This document shows, piece after piece, positions 43,419 to 53,129 of a DNA stretch of 64,000 bases (its first letter is position 1; each line of letters begins with the position of its first letter). The stretch is from contig NZ_LMGZ01000007.1 in assembly GCF_001427605.1 (NCBI RefSeq), positions 39,147 through 103,146 of the forward strand, read 5' to 3'. Origin of the DNA: Devosia sp. Root635 (GTDB lineage Bacteria > Pseudomonadota > Alphaproteobacteria > Rhizobiales > Devosiaceae). A model generated the notes under the pieces. It was given only the letters and a program-made list of their open reading frames with translations. It was not told where the DNA came from and did no database searches. A program made the position numbers and the translations under genes.

Positions 43419-44681
43419 ATGATCTCGCTCGGCAAGCGCAATTTGCGCAGCTTCGCCATTGCTCTCACCTTGTCCGTGGCGCCGGTGGCCGCTTTTGCGC
43501 AGGCGCCGGCCGATGCCGACGTGCTGGCGAATTATGCCGATATCGCGCTGGCCGGCTATGAGGACGCGCTGAGCACGGCCAAGGCGCTGGATGTGGCGGT
43601 GGATGCGCTGATCGCCAATCCGAGCGAAGCGAGCTTGCAGGCGGCCAAGGATGCCTGGAAGGCGGCGCGCATTCCCTATCAGCAGACGGAAGCCTTCCGC
43701 TTCGGCAATCCGATCGTCGATGAATGGGAAGGGCGGGTGAATGCCTGGCCGCTGGACGAGGGGCTGATCGACTATGTCGATGCCAGCTATGGCAGCGAGA
43801 GCGACAGCAATGCGCTTTATGTGGCCAATGTCATCGCCAACCCGAAGATCATGATCGACGGCGTGGAACTGGATGCGACGGACATTACGCCGGCGCTGCT
43901 GCAGGACAATTTGCAGGAAGCGGCCGGTGTCGAATCCAATGTGGCGACCGGCTATCATGCCGTGGAATTCCTGCTGTGGGGCCAGGATCTGAACGGTACC
44001 GGACCGGGCGCCGGGGCGCGGGCCTATACCGATTATTCGACGGCCGAGCATGCCGACCGCCGCGCAGCCTATCTCAAGGCGGCATCATCGCTGCTGGTCA
44101 GTGACCTCGAGGAGATGGTGGCCAACTGGACGGCGGATGGCGCGGCAAGGGCGGCTTTGCCGGAACTGGGGATTTCGGCGATCCTCACGGGCATGGGCTC
44201 GCTGAGCTTCGGCGAAGTGGCGGGCGAGCGCATGAAGCTGGGCCTGCTGCTGCACGATCCGGAAGAAGAGCATGACTGCTTCTCGGACAATACGCATGTG
44301 TCGCATCTCAATGACGCGGTGGGCGTGCAGAATGTCTATCTCGGCAAGTATGTGCGGGTGGATGGCTCGGTGGTCGAAGGGCCGTCGCTGTCGCAGGTGA
44401 TTGCGGCCAGGGACGGGGCGCTGGACACCGAAATCAAGGGCCTGCTGGAAGACACCGTGGCCAAGATGCACGTGATGGCCGACCGGGCCATTGCCGGCGA
44501 AGCCTATGACCAGCAGATCGCCGAGGGCAATGCGGAAGGCAATGCCGTGGTGCAGGCCGCGATCGACGGGCTGATCGCCCAGACGCGCGGTATCGAACGC
44601 GCCGTGGCGCTGCTGGAACTCGACGACGTGACGATCGAGGACAGCGACAGCCTGAGCAATCCGGACGCGGTGTTCCAGTAG
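43419..44681 (+). CDS. Imelysin-family (peptidase M75/IrpA-like) periplasmic protein
   Basis: A 420-residue protein with a signal peptide (cut near AAFAQAPADA). The imelysin motif GxHxxE is G178-Y-H180-A-V-E183, followed by FLLWGQDLNGTG. Members bind iron or haem at the envelope and are iron-regulated (IrpA, EfeO-like). They are not proven peptidases. It is the first gene of a set with a di-haem protein, a second imelysin and a DUF1513 protein, preceded by an Irr-like box. Confidence 0.92.
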   Translation: MISLGKRNLRSFAIALTLSVAPVAAFAQAPADADVLANYADIALAGYEDALSTAKALDVAVDALIANPSEASLQAAKDAWKAARIPYQQTEAFRFGNPIVDEWEGRVNAWPLDEGLIDYVDASYGSESDSNALYVANVIANPKIMIDGVELDATDITPALLQDNLQEAAGVESNVATGYHAVEFLLWGQDLNGTGPGAGARAYTDYSTAEHADRRAAYLKAASSLLVSDLEEMVANWTADGAARAALPELGISAILTGMGSLSFGEVAGERMKLGLLLHDPEEEHDCFSDNTHVSHLNDAVGVQNVYLGKYVRVDGSVVEGPSLSQVIAARDGALDTEIKGLLEDTVAKMHVMADRAIAGEAYDQQIAEGNAEGNAVVQAAIDGLIAQTRGIERAVALLELDDVTIEDSDSLSNPDAVFQ

Positions 44682-44695
44682 TACCGGCGGGGCCA

Positions 44696-44833
44696 TCGTC
44701 ATCACCGGGCTTGTCCCGGTGATCCATCTGCCCAAGGGTGGATTGCCCCGACAGGCCGGGCAATGACGGCGGACCTGGGGGTGTGGGTCATTCCGGTCTT
44801 CGCCGGAATGACATCGCCGGAATGACATCGTGT
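44696..44833. repeat. Type C palindromic repeat cluster
   Basis: GTCATCACCGGGCTTGTCCC, GCCCCGACAGGCCGGGCAATGAC and GTCATTCCGGTCTTCGCCGG (with a tandem CCGGAATGACATCG) lie next to each other. Relatives are at 58316-58407 and 63892-63968. Confidence 0.75.
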
Positions 44834-44870
44834 TTGTTGCAAATCCGCGCAAAGCCGATAGAGCAGCGCC

Positions 44871-46337
44871 ATGAAAACCCGTCTTACCCTTATCCTTGTC
44901 GTCCTGCTTGCCGGTGGCCTCGCCTTTGCGCAGGATGGGGCGGTGCGTGCCGACCTGACGGCGGCGGACCTGGTGCGGGTGCGGGCGGTGACCGCGCCGA
45001 CGACAGATTTCTCGCGGGCGGAGAATTTCGAGGGTAAGCCGGCGGGCAAGGGGACAACGACCTTTGCCGTCAATGCCGACTCGTTCAGCCATTTCCTCGA
45101 CAATCTGAGCTTCGAGCAGGAAGAGCAGTTCAAGCTGGGCAATGCCTTGTTTCGCAAGATATGGGTCAGCTCGCCGTCTTCGACGCAGGCGTCGGACGGG
45201 CTGGGGCCGCTGTTCAATGCGCGGGGCTGCCAGAGCTGCCACATCAAGGATGGGCGCGGGCATCCGCCGTTCGAGGGGCAGGCGGAGAATGTCTCGATGT
45301 TGCTGCGGCTGTCCGTGCCCGGCGGCGGGGGTGATCCCGTCTATGGTGGGCAGTTGCAGGATTTTGCCGTGCCGGGGCTCAAGGCCGAGGGACAGATCGG
45401 GATCGACTATGCCGAAATACCGGTGACGCTGGACGATGGCAGCGTGGTGAGCCTGCGGGCGCCGCATTATTCGGTGACCGATCTCAACTATGGGCCGCTG
45501 GCCCCGGACGTGATGATCTCGCCGCGCATCGCCAATCCGATGATCGGGCTGGGGCTGGTGGAGCAGATTCCGGCTGAGGACATATTGGCGCTGGCCGACC
45601 CTGAGGACGACGACGGCGACGGAATTTCCGGACGGGCCAACTGGGCGGTAGCGCCGGAAACCGGCGAGCCGGCGCTGGGGCGGTTCGGCTGGAAGGCAGG
45701 GGTTACCAGCATTCGCGCGCAGTCGGCCGCGGCCTTTGCCGGGGATTTGGGGATTTCGACGCCGCTGGTGAACGATCCGCATGGCGACTGCACCGGGAAC
45801 CAGCAGGAATGCCTGGCCATGCCGACCGGCGAGCAGGCGCGGCTGGGTGTTTCGGAGGCGCCGGACCCGGTGCTGGACCTGGTGACGTTTTACGCGCAGA
45901 CGCTGGGCGTGCCGGAGCGGCGGGACGTGGACGAGCCGGCGGTGTTGCGCGGCAAGCAGGCATTCTATGGGGCGGGCTGCGCGAGCTGCCATGTGCCCAA
46001 ATTCGTCACCAGCCGCAATGGGGAGAATCCGGCGCAGCGGTTCCAGTTGATCTGGCCCTATGCCGATTTCCTGCTGCATGACATGGGCGAAGGGCTGGCC
46101 GATCACCGGCCGGAGGGGCAGGCGGACGGTTTTGAATGGCGCACGCCGCCGCTCTGGGGGATAGGGCTCACCGAAACTGTTTCGGGGCACACATTTTTCC
46201 TGCATGATGGGCGGGCTCGCGATCTCCCCGAAGCCATCCTGTGGCATGGCGGGGAGGCGCAGGCCGCGCGCGACGCGTTCGCTGCGATGTCCCGAACCAC
46301 GCGCGACGATCTCGTCGCCTTCCTGGAATCGCTCTGA
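44871..46337 (+). CDS. Di-haem oxidoreductase, DUF1111/thiol oxidoreductase family
   Basis: A 488-residue exported c-type cytochrome. A signal peptide (MKTRLTLILVVLLAGGLAFA) is followed by two haem sites, CQSCH (120-124) and CASCH (370-374). The protein resembles the MauG/cytochrome c peroxidase superfamily in plan. Members lie next to imelysins in many proteobacteria and are iron-regulated; electron transfer to bound iron or haem is a reasonable guess. Its stop overlaps the next ATG by one base (TGATG). Confidence 0.92.
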   Translation: MKTRLTLILVVLLAGGLAFAQDGAVRADLTAADLVRVRAVTAPTTDFSRAENFEGKPAGKGTTTFAVNADSFSHFLDNLSFEQEEQFKLGNALFRKIWVSSPSSTQASDGLGPLFNARGCQSCHIKDGRGHPPFEGQAENVSMLLRLSVPGGGGDPVYGGQLQDFAVPGLKAEGQIGIDYAEIPVTLDDGSVVSLRAPHYSVTDLNYGPLAPDVMISPRIANPMIGLGLVEQIPAEDILALADPEDDDGDGISGRANWAVAPETGEPALGRFGWKAGVTSIRAQSAAAFAGDLGISTPLVNDPHGDCTGNQQECLAMPTGEQARLGVSEAPDPVLDLVTFYAQTLGVPERRDVDEPAVLRGKQAFYGAGCASCHVPKFVTSRNGENPAQRFQLIWPYADFLLHDMGEGLADHRPEGQADGFEWRTPPLWGIGLTETVSGHTFFLHDGRARDLPEAILWHGGEAQAARDAFAAMSRTTRDDLVAFLESL

Positions 46338-47404
46338 TGCGCCTTGTGCTTATTGTCCTGATGCTGCTGGCGATTGCCCCGGCGGCGGCGCAGACCACCA
46401 CGGTATCGCAAGTCCTGCAGACGGCGGTAACCCAGGTGATCCGGCCCGGCATGCTGGAATTCAAGGCGCGGGCCAGCGGGCTGCGCATTGCCATGAATGC
46501 GCTGTGCAGCGTTCCCTCCGAGGGCACGCTGGTCATCGCCAAGGGGCAGTTTCGGCAGGCGGCCCTGGCCTATGGGCGGATCGAATTCCTGCGCATCGGG
46601 CCGCTGATGGAGGACAACCGGGTCGACCGGCTCCTGTTCTGGCCCGACCGCAAGGGCATCGGGCTCAAGCAGGTGCAGGCGATTTTGGCCACGGAGGACG
46701 CGACGGCGACGAGCCTCGCCACTTTGCGCGGCAAGAGCGTGGCGGCGCAGGGCTTCGGGGCGCTGGAATTTGTGCTCTACGGCACAGGCGCCGAGGCGCT
46801 GCTGCAACCGGAAGGGGCGTTCCGCTGCGCCTATGGGCGGGCCGTGGCGGCCAATATCGCCCAGATTGCCGGGGAGCTGGCGGCGGGGTGGTTCGCGCCC
46901 GAGGGCATTGCCGGCCACCTGACAGCGCCGCAGGCGGACTTTGCCGATTACCGTAGCGAAAACGAGGCGCTGGAGGAGCTGGTGGGGCTGCTGTCGCATG
47001 GTATCGAGGCGACACGCGACACGCGCATCAATCCGTTCCTCGCCACCGCGGAACGCGCGGCGCGGCCGAAGGAGGCGCTGTTCTGGCGGGCGGGACTGAG
47101 CATGGCGATGATCCGCGCCAATGTTGACGGGATGCGACGGTTGCTGGAGCAATCGGGCATCGCCCGGGCGGTGGCCCAGAAGGATGCCGGGCTCGACAAT
47201 TCCATCGACTTCGAATTCGGCAATGCCGTGCGGGCGCTGGACCTGGTGACATTGCCGGTGGAGCAGGCCGTGGCCGACGACAAGCAGGTGGCGGCGCTGA
47301 ATTACCTGGTGATCGTCACTGGCTCGTTGCAGGCGCTGATCGGCGAGCAACTTTCGGCGGCGCTTGGCCTGTCGGTCGGCTTTTCTTCCCTCGACGGAGA
47401 CTGA
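46337..47404 (+). CDS. Second imelysin-family protein, lacking the motif His
   Basis: A 355-residue exported protein (signal MRLVLIVLMLLAIAPAAA). At the place of GxHxxE it reads G139-F-G141-A-L-E144 followed by FVLYGTG, so the His is Gly while the Gly and Glu stay. The rest of the imelysin fold is present (VIRPGMLEFKARASGLR, KGIGLKQVQ). It is translationally coupled to the di-haem gene. It may have lost metal binding and act as a partner for the first imelysin, which is inferred. Confidence 0.88.
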   Translation: MRLVLIVLMLLAIAPAAAQTTTVSQVLQTAVTQVIRPGMLEFKARASGLRIAMNALCSVPSEGTLVIAKGQFRQAALAYGRIEFLRIGPLMEDNRVDRLLFWPDRKGIGLKQVQAILATEDATATSLATLRGKSVAAQGFGALEFVLYGTGAEALLQPEGAFRCAYGRAVAANIAQIAGELAAGWFAPEGIAGHLTAPQADFADYRSENEALEELVGLLSHGIEATRDTRINPFLATAERAARPKEALFWRAGLSMAMIRANVDGMRRLLEQSGIARAVAQKDAGLDNSIDFEFGNAVRALDLVTLPVEQAVADDKQVAALNYLVIVTGSLQALIGEQLSAALGLSVGFSSLDGD

Positions 47405-47405
47405 C

Positions 47406-48497
47406 ATGTGGCAGCGGCGGGCATTCCTCAAGGCGGCAGGCGCGGGCTTTGCGGCGAGCCTTCTGCCGCAGCAGGTGCTGGCGCTGGAGCGCAATGAGCT
47501 GGTTTTTGCCAGCTCGGTGCGGACGGCTGGCGGCGGCTATGGCGCCGTGCTGCTGGGGGAGCGGGGCGACCTGATCGCCTCCATTGCGCTGCCGGATCGC
47601 GGGCATGACATCACCATCAGCCGCGAGGCGGGGCGGGGCGTGGTGTTCGCGCGGCAGCCTGGAACCTTTGCGCTGGTGTTCGACCCGGCGGGACGCGAGG
47701 CGCCGGTGACGCTGACCAGCGTGGAAGGCCGGCACTTTTACGGGCATGGCGTGTTCTCGCCGGATGGGCGGCTGCTCTATGCCACGGAAAGCGATTTCGA
47801 GGCGGCGCAAGGCGTGGTCGGCATCTATGACGCCACCGACGGCTACCGGCGGATCGGGGAATTTCCCACCTATGGCACGGGCCCGCATGAAATGCTGCTG
47901 ATGCCTGATGGCGTGACCTTCGTCGTCGCCAATGGCGGGATCGAGACGCATCCCGATTTTGGGCGGACCGAACTCAATATCGATACGATGGATCCTTCGG
48001 TGGTGTTCATCGACCGCCGCGACGGCAGGCTGGTGGGGCAGTTGCGGCTGGAGGCCGGGCTGCACCAGCTATCGATCCGCCACATGGCGATCGACGGGCG
48101 CGGCCGGGTGTGGTTCGGCTGCCAGTACAAGGGCGCGCCGGGCGAGAGCCCGCAACTGGTGGGCTACGCCACCATGGATGGGGCGATCGAGTTGGTGGAA
48201 TTGCCGCCGGGAACGCTGGCCGACCTGCGCAATTATGTGGGCTCGGTGGCGGCCTCGGCCGATGGGGGCATGGTGGCGGTGTCTTCGCCCCAGGGGGATC
48301 TGCTGGTGGCTATCGACACCGAGGGCAAGCGCCCGGTGCTGGTGGAAACGCTGCGCAATGGCTGCGGACTGGCGGCAGACGGCGCCGGGTTCGTTGCGAC
48401 CAGCGGCGATGGCGCGATGATCGGCATCGCGGGGGCTGAACGGGAGCGACAGAGCTTCGGCTTCCTGTTCGACAATCACGTGCTGCGCGTGGGCTAG
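47406..48497 (+). CDS. DUF1513 Tat-exported protein
   Basis: A 363-residue protein with a twin-arginine signal (MWQRRAFLKAAGAGFAASLL). The mature part is a beta-propeller-like series of repeats (HGVFSPDGRLLYATES, YGTGPHEMLLMPDG, HQLSIRHMAIDGRGRVWFG). It is the usual last member of the imelysin/DUF1111 set. Tat export suggests folding in the cytoplasm, perhaps with a cofactor. Its start is one base after the second imelysin stop. No chemistry is known. Confidence 0.9.
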   Translation: MWQRRAFLKAAGAGFAASLLPQQVLALERNELVFASSVRTAGGGYGAVLLGERGDLIASIALPDRGHDITISREAGRGVVFARQPGTFALVFDPAGREAPVTLTSVEGRHFYGHGVFSPDGRLLYATESDFEAAQGVVGIYDATDGYRRIGEFPTYGTGPHEMLLMPDGVTFVVANGGIETHPDFGRTELNIDTMDPSVVFIDRRDGRLVGQLRLEAGLHQLSIRHMAIDGRGRVWFGCQYKGAPGESPQLVGYATMDGAIELVELPPGTLADLRNYVGSVAASADGGMVAVSSPQGDLLVAIDTEGKRPVLVETLRNGCGLAADGAGFVATSGDGAMIGIAGAERERQSFGFLFDNHVLRVG

Positions 48498-48508
48498 GCG
48501 CGCCGCGA

Positions 48509-48544
48509 TTTGTCCCGAAACCGGGGCCACTTTTGGGAGACATG
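48509..48544. repeat. Type E repeat copy (partial), at the broken end of an aldo/keto reductase remnant
   Basis: TTTGTCCCGAAACCGGGGCC and CACTTTTGGGAGACATG, nearly the same as 51580-51612. It ends exactly where homology to aldo/keto reductase starts. Confidence 0.75.
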
Positions 48545-48940
48545 ATCGAGGTTCATCCCTATTTTCGGCAGAAGGCATTGCAGCGGTTGAATGCGCAGCA
48601 CGGCATCCTGACCCAGGCATGGTCGCCGATCGGGGGGATCACCTTCTACCGGGGCAATGGCAGGAGTACGCTGGAAGACCCCGTGCTGCTCGATATCGCG
48701 CAGACGCACGGCAAATCGGCAGCGCAAGTGATGCTGCGCTGGCATCTGCAGGAGGGGCGCTCGGTGATCCCGAAATCGGTCAAGGCAGAGCGTATCGCCG
48801 AGAATTTCGACGTGTTCGATTTCACGTTGACGGCTGAGCAGGTCGCGATGATCGACGGGCTCGACACGGACAAACGCAGCGGCCCCGACCCGGACAGTAT
48901 TACGCTGCAGACCTACAATAAAACCATTCCCGAAGCGTGA
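48533..48940 (+). pseudogene. 5'-truncated aldo/keto reductase remnant
   Basis: About 135 codons that match only the last third of an aldo/keto reductase: IEVHPYFRQK, LTQAWSPIGG, KSAAQVMLRWHLQEG, VIPKSVKAERIAENF. The first two thirds, with the catalytic Asp, Tyr, Lys and His, are absent. The left edge coincides with a short repeat (48509-48544), so a recombination between repeat copies may have removed the front. A ribosome site is not obvious. The remaining frame is intact to its stop, ten bases before an unrelated full-length aldo/keto reductase. Confidence 0.8.
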
Positions 48941-49936
<996 letters not shown>

Positions 49937-49939
49937 GAC

Positions 49940-51388
49940 TCAACCGAACCAGGTGGCGAGGGCTTGATCCAGCCCCTGGTGGCCATGGTCGCCGACCCAG
50001 GCCACGTGGCCGTCGGGCCTGACCAATACGGCGCCGGGGGCGTTGACGACGCCGAGAACCGGCAAATCCCAGAGGCCGGTATAGCGGGCCTCGATCAATT
50101 GCACCCGGTCGGACCAGGCGGAAATGTCGAGGCTGCCGGGTGCGTCGAAATTGATCAGGATCGCCCGCGCCGCATGCAGCAGGGTGTAGACACGGACCGG
50201 GCCGCTGGCAGTCACCAGATCGAGGTCCGGCATGCGGCGGCCGAGCAGGGGATGGCCCGGACCGAAATCGTAGTGGATGCCGAGGCCCGACATTTCGGCG
50301 GCCATGTGCCCGCGGGGTTCATCCATGCCGAGCAGCTCGGACACCGTCTGCTTCAGCGCCTTGGTGCGATCGTCGCCGCGGCCAAGGGCGACCTGCGCCA
50401 TGGTGTAGCGCAGCGCCCGTGCGACGGGGGGATGGCGCTCTGCCTCATAGGTATCGAGCAGGCTGGGGGACGATATTTTTCGCACCACCTGGGCCAGCTT
50501 CCAGCCGAGATTCACGGCATCCAGTACCCCCATATTGAGACCCTGGCCGCCGGCGGGATAGTGGATATGCGCAGCGTCTCCGGCCAGCAATATGCGGCCA
50601 TTGCGGTAGGTGCCGGCCTGGCGCGTCATGTCGGTGAAGCGCGATATCCAACGCGGATTTGCGGCGCCGTAGTCGGTGCCGTAATGGGCGCGCAGAGCCG
50701 CCTTGAGGTCGTCGAGGCTCGGTTCGGCGGACTGGCCGGCAAACCGCTCGGTGAGGATGATGCCCACCAGCCCGGCATCGACCCGGCTGAAACCCTGGAC
50801 GCCGACATCGTTGGTGCGCAGGCCCCATTCGGGTTCCTCGCTCAGTTCCACTTCGGCGATGAGGTTGCTGACTGTCGGATCGGAGCCGGGAAAGTCGATG
50901 CCGGCCAGCTTGCGGACCAGGCTGCGGCCGCCATCGCAGCCGATGAGATAGTCGGCGCCAAGCGAGCTGCCGTCGGAAAGGGCGATGTCGACGGATTGGT
51001 CGTCCTGGGCGAAGCCGATCACTTCGCGCCCGCGATAGAGGGTGACGCCCAGCTCGTCGATCCAGCCCGTCAGGATGCGCTCGAAATGCTGCTGCAACAG
51101 CGCCAGCCCGTAATTGTGGCGGGTGGGAAAGTCGCTGATGTCGAGCGAGGTGCCACCAAAACCGGCGACCTGCGCCGTTCGACCCTCGGCAAGAAAGCGG
51201 TCGGCTATGCCGCGCTGATCCAGCACTTCGATGGTGCGGGCATGCAGGCCGCGGGCTCTGGTGCCGGGGAAGGCGTGACCCGACCGCCGCTCGACGATGG
51301 CGGCATCGACCCCCGCCAGCTTCAGCTCGCCGGCCAGCATCAATCCGGTCGGACCGCCTCCGGCTATGACGACGGCGTGCTGGGTCAT
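49940..51388 (-). CDS. FAD-dependent aromatic monooxygenase (rifampicin monooxygenase-like)
   Basis: A 482-residue class A flavoprotein hydroxylase: VVIAGGGPTGLMLAGEL (about 6-22), the DG motif LIGCDGGRSLVRKL, and GRILLAGDAAHIHYPAGGQG. Residues GTRARGLHARTIEVLDQRG resemble rifampicin monooxygenases and related phenol hydroxylases. ATG 51388 has AAGGAG upstream. It probably hydroxylates an aromatic or polyketide compound; whether it gives drug tolerance cannot be told. It lies within the block bracketed by type E repeats. Confidence 0.88.
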   Translation of the reverse strand: MTQHAVVIAGGGPTGLMLAGELKLAGVDAAIVERRSGHAFPGTRARGLHARTIEVLDQRGIADRFLAEGRTAQVAGFGGTSLDISDFPTRHNYGLALLQQHFERILTGWIDELGVTLYRGREVIGFAQDDQSVDIALSDGSSLGADYLIGCDGGRSLVRKLAGIDFPGSDPTVSNLIAEVELSEEPEWGLRTNDVGVQGFSRVDAGLVGIILTERFAGQSAEPSLDDLKAALRAHYGTDYGAANPRWISRFTDMTRQAGTYRNGRILLAGDAAHIHYPAGGQGLNMGVLDAVNLGWKLAQVVRKISSPSLLDTYEAERHPPVARALRYTMAQVALGRGDDRTKALKQTVSELLGMDEPRGHMAAEMSGLGIHYDFGPGHPLLGRRMPDLDLVTASGPVRVYTLLHAARAILINFDAPGSLDISAWSDRVQLIEARYTGLWDLPVLGVVNAPGAVLVRPDGHVAWVGDHGHQGLDQALATWFG

Positions 51389-51516
51389 CGCGTTCTCCTT
51401 GCCTCTTCCGACAGAATTCCGCCGTCGGGAGGGGCAGAAATTACCCGGAATCAGGCGGTTGCCAATTCTTGAAGTGAACTGTTTTCGCACCAGATAAGAA
51501 ATGGCGGGACGGCGCT

Positions 51517-51615
51517 AAAGCATGTCGCGATCTTTCAGATTCGCTCCATGCGCCTTAGGGCCTTGCTTCAGCGCATGTCTTTGTCCCGAAACCGGGCCAC
51601 TTGCGGGAGACAGGC
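51517..51615. repeat. Type E repeat copy (full)
   Basis: Starts AAAGCATGTCGCGATCTTTC and ends TTTGTCCCGAAACCGGGCC plus ACTTGCGGGAGACA. It lies in the spacer between the monooxygenase and thuR; the right part matches 48509-48544. Confidence 0.75.
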
Positions 51616-52635
51616 TTAGCGTTCCGATGCCGGCCCCGAGCTTTCGCGCAGCACCAGTTCGACCGGCCAGAGCTCGTGGATATCGGCGGCGGGCTTGCCG
51701 GCGAGCAGTTGCAGGATCAATTCGCCGATCCGCATGCCGGCCTGGCGGATCGAGGACCGGGTGGTCGACATGGTCGGGTACATGTTGTCGGCATTGAGAT
51801 AGGGGAAGACGTCGTCGTGGGCGATCATCGACACGTCGCGGCCCAGTTCCAGTCCGGCCTGGCGGATGGCGCGGAACACGCCGAGCGCGGTCATCATCGA
51901 GCCGGCGAGGAAGGCCGTGGGGCGGGGGCGCAGCTCGAGCATGGATTGCGCCAGGCGGAAGGCGACTTCGTCGGTAAACACCGAATTGCCCATCAGCGCC
52001 GGATCGAAGGGCACGCCGCGGGCCGAGAGGGCGGCGAGATAGCCGATTTCGCGATGCTCGGCGAAGGTGCGGCCCTTGAGGCCGTTGAGCAACACGATGC
52101 GGCGGTGGCCGAGATCGAGCAGATGGCTGGTGGCGCGCTCGACGGCGCCGGTATTGTCGATATCGAGCCAGGCGACCGGCTTGCCGATATTGGTGCGGCC
52201 ATGCAGCACGAAGGGAATCTTGAGCTCGAGCAGCATTTCGGCGCGCTCGTCCCGCAGGGTGGGGGAGTGGAGCACGATGGCGTCGACCTTCTGGCTGGCG
52301 GCGATCCGCCGATAGGCCGCCACCTCCTCGGCATAGGAATCAACGGTGGTGACGATGATATCGACTTCCTCGGTGCCCATGCGGCCGCCCATGCCGGCGA
52401 GGAATTCACTCATATGCGGGCCCAGTTCATCGGCGCCGCGCAGCACGAGGCCGACGGCGCCGGAGCGGCCCGTGGCGAGGCGCAGGGCGCTGGCATTGGG
52501 ACGATAGCCCAGACGCGCCGCAGTTTCGGCCACGCGCAGGCGGGTCGCCTCGTTGACTTCGGGATAGCCATTGAGCGCGCGGCTGACAGTAGTTTGCGAC
52601 AGACCGAGATGTTCGGCCAGATCCTTCAGTCTCAT
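51616..52635 (-). CDS. thuR: LacI-family repressor of the trehalose/disaccharide operon
   Basis: A 339-residue LacI-type regulator: helix-turn-helix MRLKDLAEHLGLSQTTVSRA with NGYPEVNEATRLRV, then a periplasmic-binding-like ligand domain. ATG 52635 begins the DNA-binding domain directly. It is divergent from thuE, and two CAAAGCG operator-like sites lie between them. It should repress thuEFGKAB in the absence of the sugar. The gene name is taken from the operon it faces. Confidence 0.9.
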   Translation of the reverse strand: MRLKDLAEHLGLSQTTVSRALNGYPEVNEATRLRVAETAARLGYRPNASALRLATGRSGAVGLVLRGADELGPHMSEFLAGMGGRMGTEEVDIIVTTVDSYAEEVAAYRRIAASQKVDAIVLHSPTLRDERAEMLLELKIPFVLHGRTNIGKPVAWLDIDNTGAVERATSHLLDLGHRRIVLLNGLKGRTFAEHREIGYLAALSARGVPFDPALMGNSVFTDEVAFRLAQSMLELRPRPTAFLAGSMMTALGVFRAIRQAGLELGRDVSMIAHDDVFPYLNADNMYPTMSTTRSSIRQAGMRIGELILQLLAGKPAADIHELWPVELVLRESSGPASER

Positions 52636-52769
52636 GGCTGCATTCGCCCCAGGCACGGCGTGACCAACGCTTGAGGGCAGCGCATTGCTGCGCGCGCCCG
52701 GTTCGGCCTGCCATAGGGCACACAGGTCGCCTTGAACAGCGGTTCCTGCTTCCTCCTCCGGTCATTATT

Positions 52770-52781
52770 CAAAGCGATTTC
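52770..52781. promoter_or_regulatory. Imperfect copy of the ThuR operator
   Basis: CAAAGCGATTTC, the left half identical to the perfect palindrome at 52986-52997. It lies 135 bases from the thuR start. Confidence 0.45.
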
Positions 52782-52950
52782 AAATTTTGATGCAAGGGGC
52801 GAAATCCACAGCGTTTTGATGAGGTGCGTACCTCAGTGGAAATGGCGGAGTTGTTTGCCGATGTAAGGTCAATGAGCGTGTAATCTATTGATTTATATGC
52901 GATATTTCATCGTGGCCCGCAAATTCGTTAAAATTGCGGCGACGAGGCGC

Positions 52951-52979
52951 TTGACAGAAATTCCGCGCTCTGGTTCTTT
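52951..52979 (+). promoter_or_regulatory. Housekeeping-type promoter of thuE
   Basis: A perfect -35 TTGACA, 17 bases, and a weaker -10 TTCTTT. The operator palindrome starts seven bases later, so a bound repressor would cover the start point. The rest of the gap 52636-53129 has no gene I can support. Confidence 0.55.
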
Positions 52980-52985
52980 TTCATT

Positions 52986-52997
52986 CAAAGCGCTTTG
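52986..52997. promoter_or_regulatory. LacI-type operator before thuE
   Basis: CAAAGCGCTTTG, a perfect 12-bp palindrome with the central CG typical of LacI-family sites. Confidence 0.7.
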
Positions 52998-53129
52998 GAA
53001 ATGGAGGCGGAACAGCCGCCGACACAAGTGCTTTTGTGGGGAGGAGAAACCTTGCCGGGATCGGCGCGAACAGCGCAGGTCCGGACAGGCGCGCCTTCCC
53101 GACGTTTGGTTCATTCGGGAGGATATCTA

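Noticed and set aside
44085..46247. Very long open frame on the minus strand opposite the imelysin and di-haem genes
   Set aside because: The plus-strand genes here have signal peptides, haem motifs and coupling, and the minus frame has only low-complexity Arg/His/Gln-rich translation. Such antisense frames are a by-product of high GC.
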